Positions 49,002-58,603 of a stretch of DNA of 64,000 nucleotides are shown here, piece by piece. The translations under genes were made by a program, and so were the position numbers. The notes beneath the pieces were generated by a model. The model was not told the origin of the DNA. It ran no database searches and was given only the letters and a program-made list of their open reading frames with translations. Each line of letters begins with the position of its first letter. Position 1 is the first letter of the stretch. Origin of the DNA: Kitasatospora sp. NBC_01266 (GTDB lineage: Bacteria > Actinomycetota > Actinomycetes > Streptomycetales > Streptomycetaceae); contig NZ_CP108458.1 in the NCBI RefSeq assembly GCF_036242395.1, positions 4,650,001 through 4,714,000 of the forward strand. The letters are read 5' to 3'.

Positions 49002-50192
49002 TCAGGCCTGCTTCCCCGCGCGGGCGGTGTCGCCGGTGCCGGGCAGCGCGGCCGCCGCGGCGAGCGGCAGGCCCGACGCCGGGGCGCTGGGCGTCGGGGC
49101 GGCCGGGGTGGGCGTGGCGGACGGCTGGGCGGGGCCGGCCGCACCCGGGTCGGAGCCGCCGGTGATGTTGCCGTTTCCGTTGTTGTCGCGGACCGGCAGC
49201 GCGGCGGCGCCGTCCTGGGTGACCCGGGTGGCGCCGAAGTAGTCCTTCTGATCGATGGAGTCGTAGCGGATCACCGCGCCGGTGTGCGGGGCGTTGATCA
49301 TGTAGCCGCCGCCGACGTAGATGCCGACGTGGTGGATGGTGCGCGGGTCGGACAGGTCGGTGGCGAAGAAGACCAGGTCGCCCGGGCGCAGTTGGTCGCG
49401 CGAGGGGTGCGGGCCGGCGTACCACTGGTCGTTGGCCACCCGGGGCAGTGCGATGCCGACCGAGGCGTAGGCGGCCACGGTCAGGCCCGAGCAGTCGAAC
49501 TCGTAGTTCTGCGAGGCGAGTCCGTCACCGCCCCAGAGGTAGGGCGTGCCGAGCTTGGTCTGGGCGAAGTAGATCGCGCCGGAGGCCTGCGGGGAGACGG
49601 CGACCGTACTGGTGGGGGCGGTGAAGCTCGTTTCCAGCGCCTTGATCGAGCGGACGTACCCCTGGGTCTCGGTGTAGGCGGGCACCCCGCCGGCGCTGAT
49701 CACGGCGTAGGGGCCGGCGTTGTAGGCGGCGAGCAGGTTGGCCTGCGGGTCGCCGGGGACGTTGGCGGTGTCCTTGGCCAGCGCGCAGTCGTAGTTGGCG
49801 GCCGAAGCGATGGCGTCGGCCGGGTCCCAGATGTCGGCCTTGCCGTCGCCGTCGCCGTCCACCCCGTAGATCGCCCAGGTGCTGGGCAGGAACTGGGCCA
49901 GGCCAAGGGCACCGGCCCCGCTGCGGGCTGACGGATCGAAACCGCTCTCCTGGTAGAGCTGGGCGGCCAGCATCGGTGGGGAGATCTGCGCGCACCGGGA
50001 GCCGGCCTGCTGGATCAGACCCTGATAGGCGGCCGGGACGGTTCCCGGGGCGAGTGCCAGGCCCGAACCGCCGCCCGGCACGCTTCCGCTGGCGGCGTAG
50101 GTTCCGACACCGACCAACAGCAGGAAGCCGAATGCAACAGCTCCACCCGCGAGCGCCGCTCGAGGGCCATTCCGGAGTACCATCAGCACCAT
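49002..50192 (-). CDS. Bifunctional cell-wall hydrolase: lytic transglycosylase plus NlpC/P60 endopeptidase
   Basis: 396 residues. An N-terminal membrane anchor (LAGGAVAFGFLLLVGVGTYAA). An SLT-type domain has the catalytic Glu in AAQLYQESGFDPSARSGAGALGLAQFLPSTW. An NlpC/P60 domain has Cys in YEFDCSGLTVAAY, His in TIHHVGIYVGGG and a third residue near NAPHTG. A Pro/Ala tail ends it. This two-domain enzyme is the classic peptidoglycan hydrolase of Gram-positive type IV secretion systems (VirB1-like, as in Tn916 Orf14). It is divergent from the VirB-like operon, with 342 bases between them. Confidence 0.9.
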   Translation of the reverse strand: MVLMVLRNGPRAALAGGAVAFGFLLLVGVGTYAASGSVPGGGSGLALAPGTVPAAYQGLIQQAGSRCAQISPPMLAAQLYQESGFDPSARSGAGALGLAQFLPSTWAIYGVDGDGDGKADIWDPADAIASAANYDCALAKDTANVPGDPQANLLAAYNAGPYAVISAGGVPAYTETQGYVRSIKALETSFTAPTSTVAVSPQASGAIYFAQTKLGTPYLWGGDGLASQNYEFDCSGLTVAAYASVGIALPRVANDQWYAGPHPSRDQLRPGDLVFFATDLSDPRTIHHVGIYVGGGYMINAPHTGAVIRYDSIDQKDYFGATRVTQDGAAALPVRDNNGNGNITGGSDPGAAGPAQPSATPTPAAPTPSAPASGLPLAAAAALPGTGDTARAGKQA

Positions 50193-50534
50193 CCCGATGC
50201 AGTGTCAGAGTGCTTGTGTCCCAGTGGATCCTGGGCCAGAGCCTCCGGCGCGACACGGGCCCGCATATGCCCCCCGCATGCGCCAGGGCGATCGGCCGAC
50301 ACCCCCACCAGTCTTCTGCAAGGCGTTGCTCAGCGCAATCATCGGAGATACAAAGAGTGAGCGCTATCCTTCGTACGGTGGACATACTGGCGTACCTGTG
50401 CCGAGCCGCGCGACCAATCCTCAAGAAGTAGCCAAGTCGACATCAGATCCGGCCAAGAATAGGCCTCAGCCCTTCGCGCTCCTGAGGTGATGGGCCTTGA
50501 ATTGCCTGAGCGGGCGGTGAGACAGGAAATGCAC
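50193..50534. promoter_or_regulatory. Divergent promoter region of the type IV-like locus
   Basis: No gene. GTACG (50373-50377) and CGTAC (50391-50395) form an inverted repeat with a 13-base centre that could be an operator. I looked for a c-di-AMP (ydaO) riboswitch before the hydrolase and did not find its conserved blocks. Confidence 0.4.
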
Positions 50535-50912
50535 GTGAATGACACAGTGAGCAGTGTGGGTGGCGTGGTGAACGGTTACGTAAGTGGCTTGCTGGCCGAT
50601 CCGAGCCCGAGTCCGGCCCCCAAGGCCAACATTGACACCATTATCGGCGGAATCGCCCCGGACTGGGGTCCGTTCTCCACGCTCGGCTCGGAGGCCCGGA
50701 TCATGGTGGAGGTCGTGATGGCGGTCGCCATCCTGGCCTGCCTGGCGATCGCGGTCTGGGGAGCGGCGAAGCAGCGGATCGGCGCGACCGCGATGCGCGA
50801 CTCCTTCGGCGCCGAGCAGGGCAAGGGGCTGATCATCGCCGGTCTGACCGGCGTGTTCATCATCGGATCCCTGACCACTCTGTTCACCATTGTCTACGGC
50901 ATGTCCATCTGA
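50535..50912 (+). CDS. Small two-helix membrane protein, VirB2/VirB3-like position
   Basis: About 125 residues from GTG 50535 (AGGA seven bases before); an ATG at 50487 is an alternative. An extracellular-looking head of ~55 residues (LADPSPSPAPKANIDTIIGG) precedes two membrane helices: VEVVMAVAILACLAIAVWGAA and GLIIAGLTGVFIIGSLTTLFTIVYG. Small two-helix proteins at the head of such operons are pilin-like VirB2 or VirB3 proteins in conjugation systems; assignment here is by position and shape. Confidence 0.65.
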   Translation: MNDTVSSVGGVVNGYVSGLLADPSPSPAPKANIDTIIGGIAPDWGPFSTLGSEARIMVEVVMAVAILACLAIAVWGAAKQRIGATAMRDSFGAEQGKGLIIAGLTGVFIIGSLTTLFTIVYGMSI

Positions 50913-51092
50913 CGGTCAGACAGTCATACCGGCAGTCTTCCGACAGTCGCACCGGCGGCCCTGGCGGTCGGTCAGAATCGGAGTGTCAGAACTGGACGGC
51001 CGACCTGCGGTCGGCCGGGTCGGCCGCCGCCGGGTGTCCCGGAACGTAACGCTGGAGCCCACCGCCGGCTCCCCTGTCCCAGGAGGGCCGCC

Positions 51093-51902
51093 GTGCCGTT
51101 GCCCGACGACCAGCCGCACACCCGTACGCGGCTGCCGGTCGGCGAACAGGCCTCCGCGTACCCGGCGGGCCGTCAGCCCAGGCCGCTGCGAACCCTGCTG
51201 ACGGTGCTGCTGGTGGTCACGCTGCTGGTGCTGGCGATCGCGATCGCCAACCGCGGCAAGACCGACCCCACGGCGGGCGGCAGCCACCAGGCGCCGCCGC
51301 CACCGGGGGCGGCGGTGCCCACCGCGCCCACGGGTACCCAGCCGGTCGGCACCAGCAGCAACGGGATCGCCACCGGCTACCCCGACACCGACCAGGGAGC
51401 CCAGTCGGCGGCGGCCAACTACGCGGTCGCGCTGGGCAGCGCCGACATGTTCCGGGCCGACGGACGGCGCAGCGTGCTCGCCACCATCGCCGACCCGGCC
51501 GTCGCCGACGCGCTGCGCGGCCGGCTGGACCAGCAGCTCACGCCCGCCGTGCTGAGCGGCTACGGCCTGGACGCCCAGGGCCAGCCGCCCACGGGCCTCA
51601 CCTTCGTCAGCCGCACGGTGCCGGTCGGCACCCGCACGGACGGCTACACGGCGGACAGCACCAAGGCGCTGGTCTGGTGCACGGGTCTGGAGGGGCTGGC
51701 CGGGACCTCCTCGACCAAGCCGGTGTCCGCGAACTGGTTCACCCTCACGCTGAGCCTGCGCTGGACCGGCGGCGACTGGAAGCTCACCGACTTCTCCACC
51801 CAGAACGGCCCGGCTCCCGTCCCAGCCGACCAACAGGCCGCCAGTGCCGACGAGATCACCGGCGCCGTCCAGCAGTTCGGAGGCTTCCGCTATGCCCGCT
51901 GA
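51093..51902 (+). CDS. VirB8/TcpC-like bitopic membrane protein
   Basis: 269 residues from GTG 51093 with AGGAGG. A short cytoplasmic head, one helix (TLLTVLLVVTLLVLAIAIA), a Pro/Gly linker, and an extracellular domain of ~170 residues (SAAANYAVALGSADMFRADGRR; WFTLTLSLRWTGGDWKLTDFS) with the alpha+beta NTF2-like pattern seen in VirB8/TcpC proteins. It overlaps the next gene by 11 bases. It would form the periplasm-like scaffold of a secretion channel. Confidence 0.7.
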   Translation: MPLPDDQPHTRTRLPVGEQASAYPAGRQPRPLRTLLTVLLVVTLLVLAIAIANRGKTDPTAGGSHQAPPPPGAAVPTAPTGTQPVGTSSNGIATGYPDTDQGAQSAAANYAVALGSADMFRADGRRSVLATIADPAVADALRGRLDQQLTPAVLSGYGLDAQGQPPTGLTFVSRTVPVGTRTDGYTADSTKALVWCTGLEGLAGTSSTKPVSANWFTLTLSLRWTGGDWKLTDFSTQNGPAPVPADQQAASADEITGAVQQFGGFRYAR

Positions 51903-53175
51903 CGGTCTGCAAGGCTCCCGGCTGCGCCGCACCGGGCGGCTGGGGAGCGCGGTGCTGCTGGTGCAGCTCGGGGCGCTGCTGCTGGCGCAGCGGGCGTTCG
52001 CGGCGCCGTCGCCTTCGGGGAGTCCCAGCCCCGTGCCATCGCCTGCCAACGGCAACTGCCCCAACCTGCCGATGGCCGGTGACGGGATCCTCTGTGCCAA
52101 CAGCCCTGGGAGCTCGCTCCCCGGCTCCTCCACCGTGGGCTCCGTCACCGACCCCCTCGGCTCGCTCGCCAAGGGCTGCGCGCAGGCCGCCGCCTGGGTG
52201 GTGCGCAGCCTGTCCGGGCAGATAGACGGCACCACCCAGGTCGACTTCACCAACGCCAGCTTCCTCCAGCAGTACGCCGTGGTGTTCGCCGGTGCCACGG
52301 TGGTCACCCTGGTGCTGTGGCTGCTCGCGGTGACCAAGCGCGCGGTGCGGGGGGTGCCGCTGACCCAGGCCTTCTCGGAGGCGATCGGCTTCCTCTGGCT
52401 GACCGTGGTGGCCTCCGCCTTCACCCCGCTGATCCTCTACACCGTGACCGGTGCCACCGACGGCCTGACCGCCGCCATCGCGGCGGGCACCAAGTCGGAC
52501 ACCAAGGGCTATCTCGGCGGGCTCGCGGACACCCTGGAGCACGGCACCATCGGCGGCGGTCCGCTGATCCTGATCCTGGTCTCGCTGGTCGCCGTGCTGG
52601 CCGCCGCGGTGCTCTGGATCGAGCTGCTGATCCGGGCCGCGATGCTCTATGTGGGAGCGCTGCTGGGCACCGCGGTCTACGCGGGCCTGGTGGACAAGCA
52701 GCTGTGGAAGCACGTGCGCCGCTGGGCGGGCCTGATGGCCGCGATCGACCTGGCCAAACCGGTGATCGTGATCATTCTGGGCCTGGCCAGCGCGGTGGCC
52801 AGTGGTGCCGGTGCCTCGGACGACTTCTCCCGGGTGCTCTCCGGCCTGGCGATCCTCTTCCTGTCGATCTTCGCCAGTAGCGCCATCTACCGCTTCGTGC
52901 CCGGCTTCGGCGACGAGATGCTGCACCTGCGCCAGGCCCGGGCGAGCGCCGTCTCGGCCGGCTCCGCGATGATCAACGGACCGGCCAACCTGGTGAAGCA
53001 GGGCATCTCGACGCACGGCGCGCGCGGTGGCTCCGAGGGCGGCGGCGGTGGGGGCGGTGGCGCCGGCGGCGGTTCGGCCGCGGCCGGGATCGCCGCGCAC
53101 GCCTCGCGCACCCCGGCCCCGCCGGCCCAGCCGCCCGCTCCGGCCCCAGCACAGAACCCAGCGAAGGGAGGGTGA
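51892..53175 (+). CDS. VirB6-like polytopic membrane protein
   Basis: 427 residues from ATG 51892 (GGAGG eight bases before). A signal peptide-like head (LGSAVLLVQLGALLLAQRAFA), an external Pro/Ser stretch, then six or more helices (YAVVFAGATVVTLVLWLLAV; LLTVVASAF region; VSLVAVLAAAVLWIELLIRAAMLYVGALLG; VIVIILGLASAVASGAG). The C-terminal ~70 residues are a Gly/Ala/Pro-rich cytoplasmic tail. Size and the IELLIRAAMLY motif fit TrbL/VirB6 channel proteins. Confidence 0.75.
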   Translation: MPADGLQGSRLRRTGRLGSAVLLVQLGALLLAQRAFAAPSPSGSPSPVPSPANGNCPNLPMAGDGILCANSPGSSLPGSSTVGSVTDPLGSLAKGCAQAAAWVVRSLSGQIDGTTQVDFTNASFLQQYAVVFAGATVVTLVLWLLAVTKRAVRGVPLTQAFSEAIGFLWLTVVASAFTPLILYTVTGATDGLTAAIAAGTKSDTKGYLGGLADTLEHGTIGGGPLILILVSLVAVLAAAVLWIELLIRAAMLYVGALLGTAVYAGLVDKQLWKHVRRWAGLMAAIDLAKPVIVIILGLASAVASGAGASDDFSRVLSGLAILFLSIFASSAIYRFVPGFGDEMLHLRQARASAVSAGSAMINGPANLVKQGISTHGARGGSEGGGGGGGGAGGGSAAAGIAAHASRTPAPPAQPPAPAPAQNPAKGG

Positions 53176-53181
53176 CGCACC

Positions 53182-54786
53182 TTGAGCAGCGAACCGCTCG
53201 GCCAGTACGGGGGGCAGTACGCCCAGAGTTACGTCCAGCAGCGCCGCACCTACCTGATCGGCAAGGCCCGGCCGAACGCGCCGATCGGGCGCAACCGGGA
53301 GTCCGGGGAGATCCTGCTGATCATCTTCGGCGCCTTCCTGGGCATGATCTGGGGCCTGCTGATGCCGATCCTGGTGCTGAAGATCGTCGGCCTGGTCGGC
53401 TTCCCGGTGCTGGCGATCGCCGCGGTCTACGTCCCGTACCGGCGCCGGACCTTCTACAAGTGGGTGGAGATCAACCGCAGCTACCGCCGCACCGTGCGCA
53501 GCGGCCGGGCCGTGTGGCAGTCCACCGCGATGGACGCCGGCACCCGGTTCGACGGCCGCGAGATCGAGGTCGGCCCGCCCCCGGGGGTGGGCCGGCTGCG
53601 CTGGCTGAGCGCGCCGTTCGGGCCGGACGAGGTCGCGGTGCTGATGCACCTGGAGCGGCGCACGGTCACCGCGGCGATCGAGATCGAGGGGCCGGGCGTG
53701 GGTCTGCGCGACTCCGAGGACCAGGAGGCGCTGGTCGACCGGTTCGGCACGCTGCTCAAGCATGTCGCCAACGGGGACGGCTTCGTGACCCGGCTGCAGA
53801 TCCTGGCCCGGACGCTGCCCGCCGACCCGGACGCGCACGCCAAGGACGTCGAGCGGCGCGGCGACCACCAGGCGCCGCGCTGGCTGCAGGACTCCTACGA
53901 CCAGCTGCAGTCGATGGTCTCCACCTCCTCCGAGCAGCACCGGGCCTATCTGGTCGCCTGCATGCAGTACAACCGCGACCTGGCCGCCGAGGCGCACGCG
54001 ATGGGCCGCAGCGCCTACGACAAGCGAACCGCGGACAAGCGGGCCGGTGACCAGGGCACCCGGGACGACGACGGCCTGGCGGCCGTGATGGCGCGTGAGC
54101 TGACCGACATCTGCGCGCGGTTGGCCGAGGCCGACATCAGGGTGCGGCAGCCGCTGGGCCAGGCCAGGCTCTCCTCGCTGCTGCACTCGATGTACGACCC
54201 GGACCACCCGATCGACCACCTCCAGGCGATGAGCCGGCGCAACGCCTGGCCGGCCGAGCTGGACGCCACCCACCCGCAGTACCTGGCGGCCAAGACCCGC
54301 GAGTCGACCACCCGCGAGCCCTGGTGCCACGCCACCGCCTGGATCAAGGAGTGGCCGCTCACCCCGGTGGGCGTCAACTTCCTGGCCCCGCTGCTGGTCC
54401 ACACCCCCGACGTGATCCGCACGGTGGCCGTCACCATGGACCTGGAGCCCACCGACGTGGCGATCGAGCGGATGCTCACCGAGAAGACCAACGACGAGGC
54501 CGAGGCCAGCCGGGCCGCCAAGATGAACCGCACGGTCGACCCGCGCGACCTGGCCCACACCGGCCGGGTCGACCAGCGCGGCGACGACCTGGCCTCCGGC
54601 GCCGCCGGCGTCAACCTGGTCGGCTACATCACCGTCTCCTCGCGCAGCCCCGAGGCGCTGGCCCGGGACAAGCGGACCATCCGGGCCTCGGCCGGCAAGA
54701 GCTACCTCAAGCTGGAGTGGTGCGACCGCGAGCACCACCGGGCGTTCGTCAACACCCTGCCGTTCGCCACCGGCATCCGCCGCTGA
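53182..54786 (+). CDS. SCO6880-family type IV secretion protein (PrgI-like membrane head, VirB4 N-domain-like body)
   Basis: 534 residues from TTG 53182 with GGGAGG upstream. Two helices (LIIFGAFLGMIWGLLMPILVL and VGFPVLAIAAVYVPY) form a PrgI-like head, then a long soluble domain (LRWLSAPFGPDEVAVLMHLERRTVTAAIEIEG; SSEQHRAYLVACMQYNRDLAAEA) resembling the N-terminal domain of VirB4 ATPases without its ATP site. I recall this as the SCO6880 family of streptomycetes. The ATPase domain is encoded separately by the next gene. Confidence 0.8.
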   Translation: MSSEPLGQYGGQYAQSYVQQRRTYLIGKARPNAPIGRNRESGEILLIIFGAFLGMIWGLLMPILVLKIVGLVGFPVLAIAAVYVPYRRRTFYKWVEINRSYRRTVRSGRAVWQSTAMDAGTRFDGREIEVGPPPGVGRLRWLSAPFGPDEVAVLMHLERRTVTAAIEIEGPGVGLRDSEDQEALVDRFGTLLKHVANGDGFVTRLQILARTLPADPDAHAKDVERRGDHQAPRWLQDSYDQLQSMVSTSSEQHRAYLVACMQYNRDLAAEAHAMGRSAYDKRTADKRAGDQGTRDDDGLAAVMARELTDICARLAEADIRVRQPLGQARLSSLLHSMYDPDHPIDHLQAMSRRNAWPAELDATHPQYLAAKTRESTTREPWCHATAWIKEWPLTPVGVNFLAPLLVHTPDVIRTVAVTMDLEPTDVAIERMLTEKTNDEAEASRAAKMNRTVDPRDLAHTGRVDQRGDDLASGAAGVNLVGYITVSSRSPEALARDKRTIRASAGKSYLKLEWCDREHHRAFVNTLPFATGIRR

Positions 54787-54805
54787 CCCGCTCTGGAGAC
54801 TCCGC

Positions 54806-56155
54806 ATGGCGATTGGCAATCTCTCCGACGCCTTCACCAGCCTGATGTTCGGCAAGGTGGAGACCACCCGGCTGCCGGTGCGTACCTCCACCGGCCAGGC
54901 CCAGGCGGTCTACCTGCCCACCGCCGCCCCGGGGTTGGGCGACTCCGGGGTGATCATCGGCCGCGAGGTCTACAGCGGCAAGGGGTACGTCTACGACCCG
55001 TTCCAGCTCTACGGCCAGCAGCTGCCCGCGCCGCACTGGCTGGTCCTCGGCGAGTCCGGCAACGGCAAGTCGGCGCTGGAGAAGACCTATGTGCTGCGCC
55101 AGTTGAGGTTCCGCGACCGCCAGGTGGTGGTGCTGGACGCGCAGGGTGAGGACGGCGTCGGCGAGTGGAACCTGATCGCCGACGCGCTGGGCATAAAGTC
55201 CGTGCGGCTGGACCCGATGGCGGCCCGGGACGGCGGGGTGAAGCTCAACCCGCTGGATCCGGCGATCACCACCACCGGCCAGCTCTCGCTGCTGCGCACC
55301 ATCATCGAGGTGGCGATGGGACGCAGCCTGGAGGAGCGGGCCGGCTTCGCGCTGAAGGCCGCGCACGCCCATGTGCGGGCCACGGTGACGGACCGCCAGC
55401 CGATCCTGGGCGACATCATCGACACCCTGCGCCGCCCCGACCTGTCCTCGGTGGAGTCGCTGGGCGTGGACCCGCAGGAGGTGCAGTCCTGGGGGTTGGA
55501 CGTCGCGCTGGTGCTGGACCGACTGGTCGACGGCGACCTGCGCGGCATGTTCGACGGCTCGACCACGGACGGCATCGACCTGGACGCGCCGCTGATCGTC
55601 TTCGACCTCTCGCACATCGACCGCAACTCGATCGCGATGCCGATCCTGATGGCCATCGTCGGCGTCTGGCTGGAGCACACCTGGATCCGCCCCGACCGCA
55701 GGAAGCGCATCTTCCTGGTCGAGGAGGCCTGGCACATCATCAACAGCCCCTTCGTCGCCCAGCTCTTCCAGCGGCTGCTCAAGTTCGGCCGCCGGCTCGG
55801 CCTGTCCTTCGTCGCCGTGGTCCACCACCTGTCCGACGTGGTGGACGGCGCGGCGGCGAAGGAGGCCTCGGCGATCCTCAAGATGGCCTCCACCCGGACC
55901 ATCTACATGCAGAAGGCCGACGAGGCCAGAGCCACCGGACGGGTGCTCGGCCTGCCCCGGTGGGCCGTGGAGATCATCCCGACCCTCTCCCCGGGCATCG
56001 CGGTCTGGGACGTCAACGGCAATGTCCAGGTGGTCAAGCACATCATCACCGACACCGAGCGCCCGCTGGTCTACACCGACCGCGCGATGACCGAGGACGC
56101 GGTCGCCGAACGGATCCGCGCGGAGCGGCAGCTGGCGGCCGAGCCGGGGGTCTGA
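54806..56155 (+). CDS. VirB4/TraC-like ATPase
   Basis: 449 residues; CTGGAG precedes the ATG. Walker A LGESGNGKSA at residues 81-90, Walker B RIFLVEEAWHII near residue 300, and VAVVHHLSDV plus a C-terminal ATPase block follow, as in VirB4/TraC motors. It lacks the usual N-terminal VirB4 domain, which the preceding gene supplies. It would power assembly or substrate movement in the membrane complex. It ends the operon and converges with the sensor kinase gene. Confidence 0.88.
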   Translation: MAIGNLSDAFTSLMFGKVETTRLPVRTSTGQAQAVYLPTAAPGLGDSGVIIGREVYSGKGYVYDPFQLYGQQLPAPHWLVLGESGNGKSALEKTYVLRQLRFRDRQVVVLDAQGEDGVGEWNLIADALGIKSVRLDPMAARDGGVKLNPLDPAITTTGQLSLLRTIIEVAMGRSLEERAGFALKAAHAHVRATVTDRQPILGDIIDTLRRPDLSSVESLGVDPQEVQSWGLDVALVLDRLVDGDLRGMFDGSTTDGIDLDAPLIVFDLSHIDRNSIAMPILMAIVGVWLEHTWIRPDRRKRIFLVEEAWHIINSPFVAQLFQRLLKFGRRLGLSFVAVVHHLSDVVDGAAAKEASAILKMASTRTIYMQKADEARATGRVLGLPRWAVEIIPTLSPGIAVWDVNGNVQVVKHIITDTERPLVYTDRAMTEDAVAERIRAERQLAAEPGV

Positions 56156-56169
56156 GTCCGGCCCGGAGG

Positions 56170-57714
56170 TCAGTCGCGCGGCAGCACCGGCGGCACGGTC
56201 TCCGGCTGCTCGGGCACGCCGGGCAGCCGGACCACCGCCAGGGCGCCGGGGCCGCCGTCCTGCGCCGGGCCCAGCGCGACCTGGCCGCCCGAGTCCTGGA
56301 TGGTCTGCGCCACGATCGACAGTCCGAGGCCCGAGCCGGGCAGCTGCCGGGAGCCCGGCGAGCGCCAGAACCGGTCGAAGACGTACTTCAGCTCGTCGGC
56401 CGGGATACCGGGCCCGTGGTCGCGCACGGTGAGCCGGCCCTCGTGCAGGGCGACGTCGATGGCACCGCCGGGCGGGCTGTACTTGACCGCGTTGTCCAGC
56501 AGGTTCATCACCGCCCGCTCCAGCGCGGCGGCGTCCGCCCGGACGTACCAGGGGTCCAGCGCGACGTTGAAGACCAGTCCGGGGCCGCGGAGCTTGCCGC
56601 GGTCGACGGCCCGCTGGGCGATCTCGTGGAAGGCGACGGTGGCCACGTTCTGCCCGGGGCGCGGCGTGTCCGGTCTGGAGAGCTGCAGCAGGTCGCCGAT
56701 CAGCACGGTCAGCTCCTGCATCTGCGCCTTCATATTGCCGAGCAGCTTGGTCTTGGTGTCCGGGGGCAGCGGCCGGCCGGTCTCGTCGCTGCGGATCAGC
56801 AGGTCGACCGTGGTGCGCAGCGAGGTGAGCGGGGTGCGCAGCTCGTGTCCGGCGTCGGCGATCAGCCGGGTCTGCAGGTCGCGGGAGTTGGCCAGCGCGG
56901 TGCTCATGGAGTTGAAGGAGCCGGCCAGCCGGGCGATCTCGTCGCTGCCGTGCACCGGGATGGTGGTGCCGACCTCCTCGGTGCGGGCGATGTGCTCCAC
57001 GGCGTCGGTGAGGTCGTCCACCGGCTTCAGCGCGGCGCGGGCGACGACGCGGCCGGTGACGCCGGCGACGGCGACTCCGATGGCGGCCACGCCGACCAGC
57101 AACAGGGCGAGTTCGCGCAGCGAGCTGTCCACGCTGGACAGCGGGGTGGCGGTGATCAGCACGAACGTCGTGGGGACCCCGTTCACCGCGAGAGAGGTGC
57201 GGTTCAGCCGGATCATCGCCGGGGATCCGTCAGCGTAGCTGCCGAACCGGATCTGGACCTGATGATCGGGCAGGTTCAGCGCGTCGAGGTAGTCCGGATG
57301 CACGCTGATCGGCTTGGCCGCCTCGCCGGCGACCAGGCAGTTCTGGGAGCCGTCCGAGCTGAGCAACTGGTAGTTCCACGCGCCGCCGGCCGGTGGTCGT
57401 GCCTGGCCGGTGGCCTGCGCCCGGGAGTTGATCTGGGCCAGCTGGGTGGCCGCGGCGGCTGGTGTGCTGCCGCAGGCCAGGTAGTCGCTGTTCTGCCTGG
57501 GCGGGAAGGGGCTGAGCGGCGCGTAGCTCTTCAGCTGGGCTCGCGGCAGGTCGTACAGCTTGTCCCGGACGATGAACCAGGCCGCCACCGAGCAGAGCGC
57601 GATCGCCAGCGCCACCGCGACCGAGGCCAGGATCGCCAGCCGGCTCCGCAGTGATCTCCCGTGGTACCAGCCCGCCACGCGCCCCTGCCCCCGTTGCCTT
57701 GCCACTCTGGTCAT
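56170..57714 (-). CDS. Sensor histidine kinase, MprB-like
   Basis: 514 residues. Two membrane helices (LAILASVAVALAIALCSVAAWF; LALLLVGVAAIGVAVAGVTG) flank an external sensor of ~165 residues with two Cys. A HAMP linker (KPVDDLTDAVEHIARTEEV), H-box DAGHELRTPLTSLR (His ~ residue 290), N-box MNLLDNAVKYSPPGG, and G boxes VRDHGPGIP and GSGLGLSIV are all intact. The stop/start order puts it 43 bases after its response regulator. The adjacent trypsin-like protease suggests an envelope-stress role, as for mycobacterial MprAB-PepD. Confidence 0.92.
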   Translation of the reverse strand: MTRVARQRGQGRVAGWYHGRSLRSRLAILASVAVALAIALCSVAAWFIVRDKLYDLPRAQLKSYAPLSPFPPRQNSDYLACGSTPAAAATQLAQINSRAQATGQARPPAGGAWNYQLLSSDGSQNCLVAGEAAKPISVHPDYLDALNLPDHQVQIRFGSYADGSPAMIRLNRTSLAVNGVPTTFVLITATPLSSVDSSLRELALLLVGVAAIGVAVAGVTGRVVARAALKPVDDLTDAVEHIARTEEVGTTIPVHGSDEIARLAGSFNSMSTALANSRDLQTRLIADAGHELRTPLTSLRTTVDLLIRSDETGRPLPPDTKTKLLGNMKAQMQELTVLIGDLLQLSRPDTPRPGQNVATVAFHEIAQRAVDRGKLRGPGLVFNVALDPWYVRADAAALERAVMNLLDNAVKYSPPGGAIDVALHEGRLTVRDHGPGIPADELKYVFDRFWRSPGSRQLPGSGLGLSIVAQTIQDSGGQVALGPAQDGGPGALAVVRLPGVPEQPETVPPVLPRD

Positions 57715-57757
57715 CGTCCTCAGGTCGCTGTCGCTGTCGCCGGTCCGTTGCCGTCGC

Positions 57758-58531
57758 TCAGCCGGTGGTGGTCGTGCTCGGCGCGCGCAGTGCGTAGCCG
57801 ACGCCGCGCACGGTCTGGATCAGGCGCGGCATCCCGCCCTGCTCGGTCTTGCGCCGCAGGTACATCACATAGACGTCCAGCGAGTTGGAGGAGGGCTCGA
57901 AGTCGAAGCCCCAGACCGCCTTGAGGATCTGCTCCCGGGTGAGCACCTGGCGCGGGTGCGCCAGGAACATCTCCAGCAGCATGAACTCGGTGCGGGTCAG
58001 CTCCACCGGCCGCCCGTCGCGGGTCACCTCCCGGGTCGCGGTGTTCATCCGCAGGTCGGCGAAGGCCAGCACCTCGCTGTCGTCCTCCACCGCGGTGGCC
58101 CGGGCCGCGGCCTCGGTGGCCAGGGCGTTGCGGCGCAGCAGGGCGCGGACCCGGGCGAGGAGCTCGTCGAGCTCGAAGGGCTTGGCGAGATAGTCGTCCG
58201 CGCCGACGTCCAGGCCGGTGACCCGGTCCCCGACGGCGTCGCGGGCGGTGAGCATCAGGACGGGGGCGGTGTCCCCGCGCGAGCGCATCCGGCGCACCGC
58301 GGTGAGGCCGTCCATCCGGGGCATCATGATGTCGAGCAGCACCAGGTCGGGCTGGTCGCGTTCGACGGCCTCCAGCGCCTCGTAACCGTCCGTGGCGGTG
58401 GTGACCTCGTAGCCTTCGAAGGCGAGGCTGCTCTCCAGGGCGTCCCGCAGTGCGGGCTCGTCGTCGACCACGAGCAGGCGGGCGGTGGCCGGCTGCTCGG
58501 CAGGGGTGCGGTCGTCGGCGGGGGGAGTCAT
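57758..58531 (-). CDS. OmpR-family response regulator, MprA-like
   Basis: 257 residues from ATG 58531 (an ATG at 58573 is possible, with no better binding site). Receiver domain: [17 protein letters not shown], phosphoacceptor Asp in [13 protein letters not shown], Thr in MLTARD, Lys in [10 protein letters not shown]. Winged helix C-terminus: [26 protein letters not shown], then [15 protein letters not shown]. Read before the kinase gene, same operon. Confidence 0.93.
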   Translation of the reverse strand: MTPPADDRTPAEQPATARLLVVDDEPALRDALESSLAFEGYEVTTATDGYEALEAVERDQPDLVLLDIMMPRMDGLTAVRRMRSRGDTAPVLMLTARDAVGDRVTGLDVGADDYLAKPFELDELLARVRALLRRNALATEAAARATAVEDDSEVLAFADLRMNTATREVTRDGRPVELTRTEFMLLEMFLAHPRQVLTREQILKAVWGFDFEPSSNSLDVYVMYLRRKTEQGGMPRLIQTVRGVGYALRAPSTTTTG

Positions 58532-58603
58532 CGGCGGTGTGGCCCTCTCTGGGACTGGAAGGGGTCTAGCCATTGTGCGGTGTTCGGCGGGCCGAACGGT
58601 GGA

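Noticed and set aside
50193-50534. ydaO (c-di-AMP) riboswitch before the NlpC/P60 hydrolase
   Set aside because: Such riboswitches often precede these hydrolases, but the conserved core blocks are not visible on the minus strand.
55165-57654. Plus-strand open frame of 829 codons
   Set aside because: Out of frame with the VirB4-like gene and antisense to the kinase gene; composition is that of a shadow frame.
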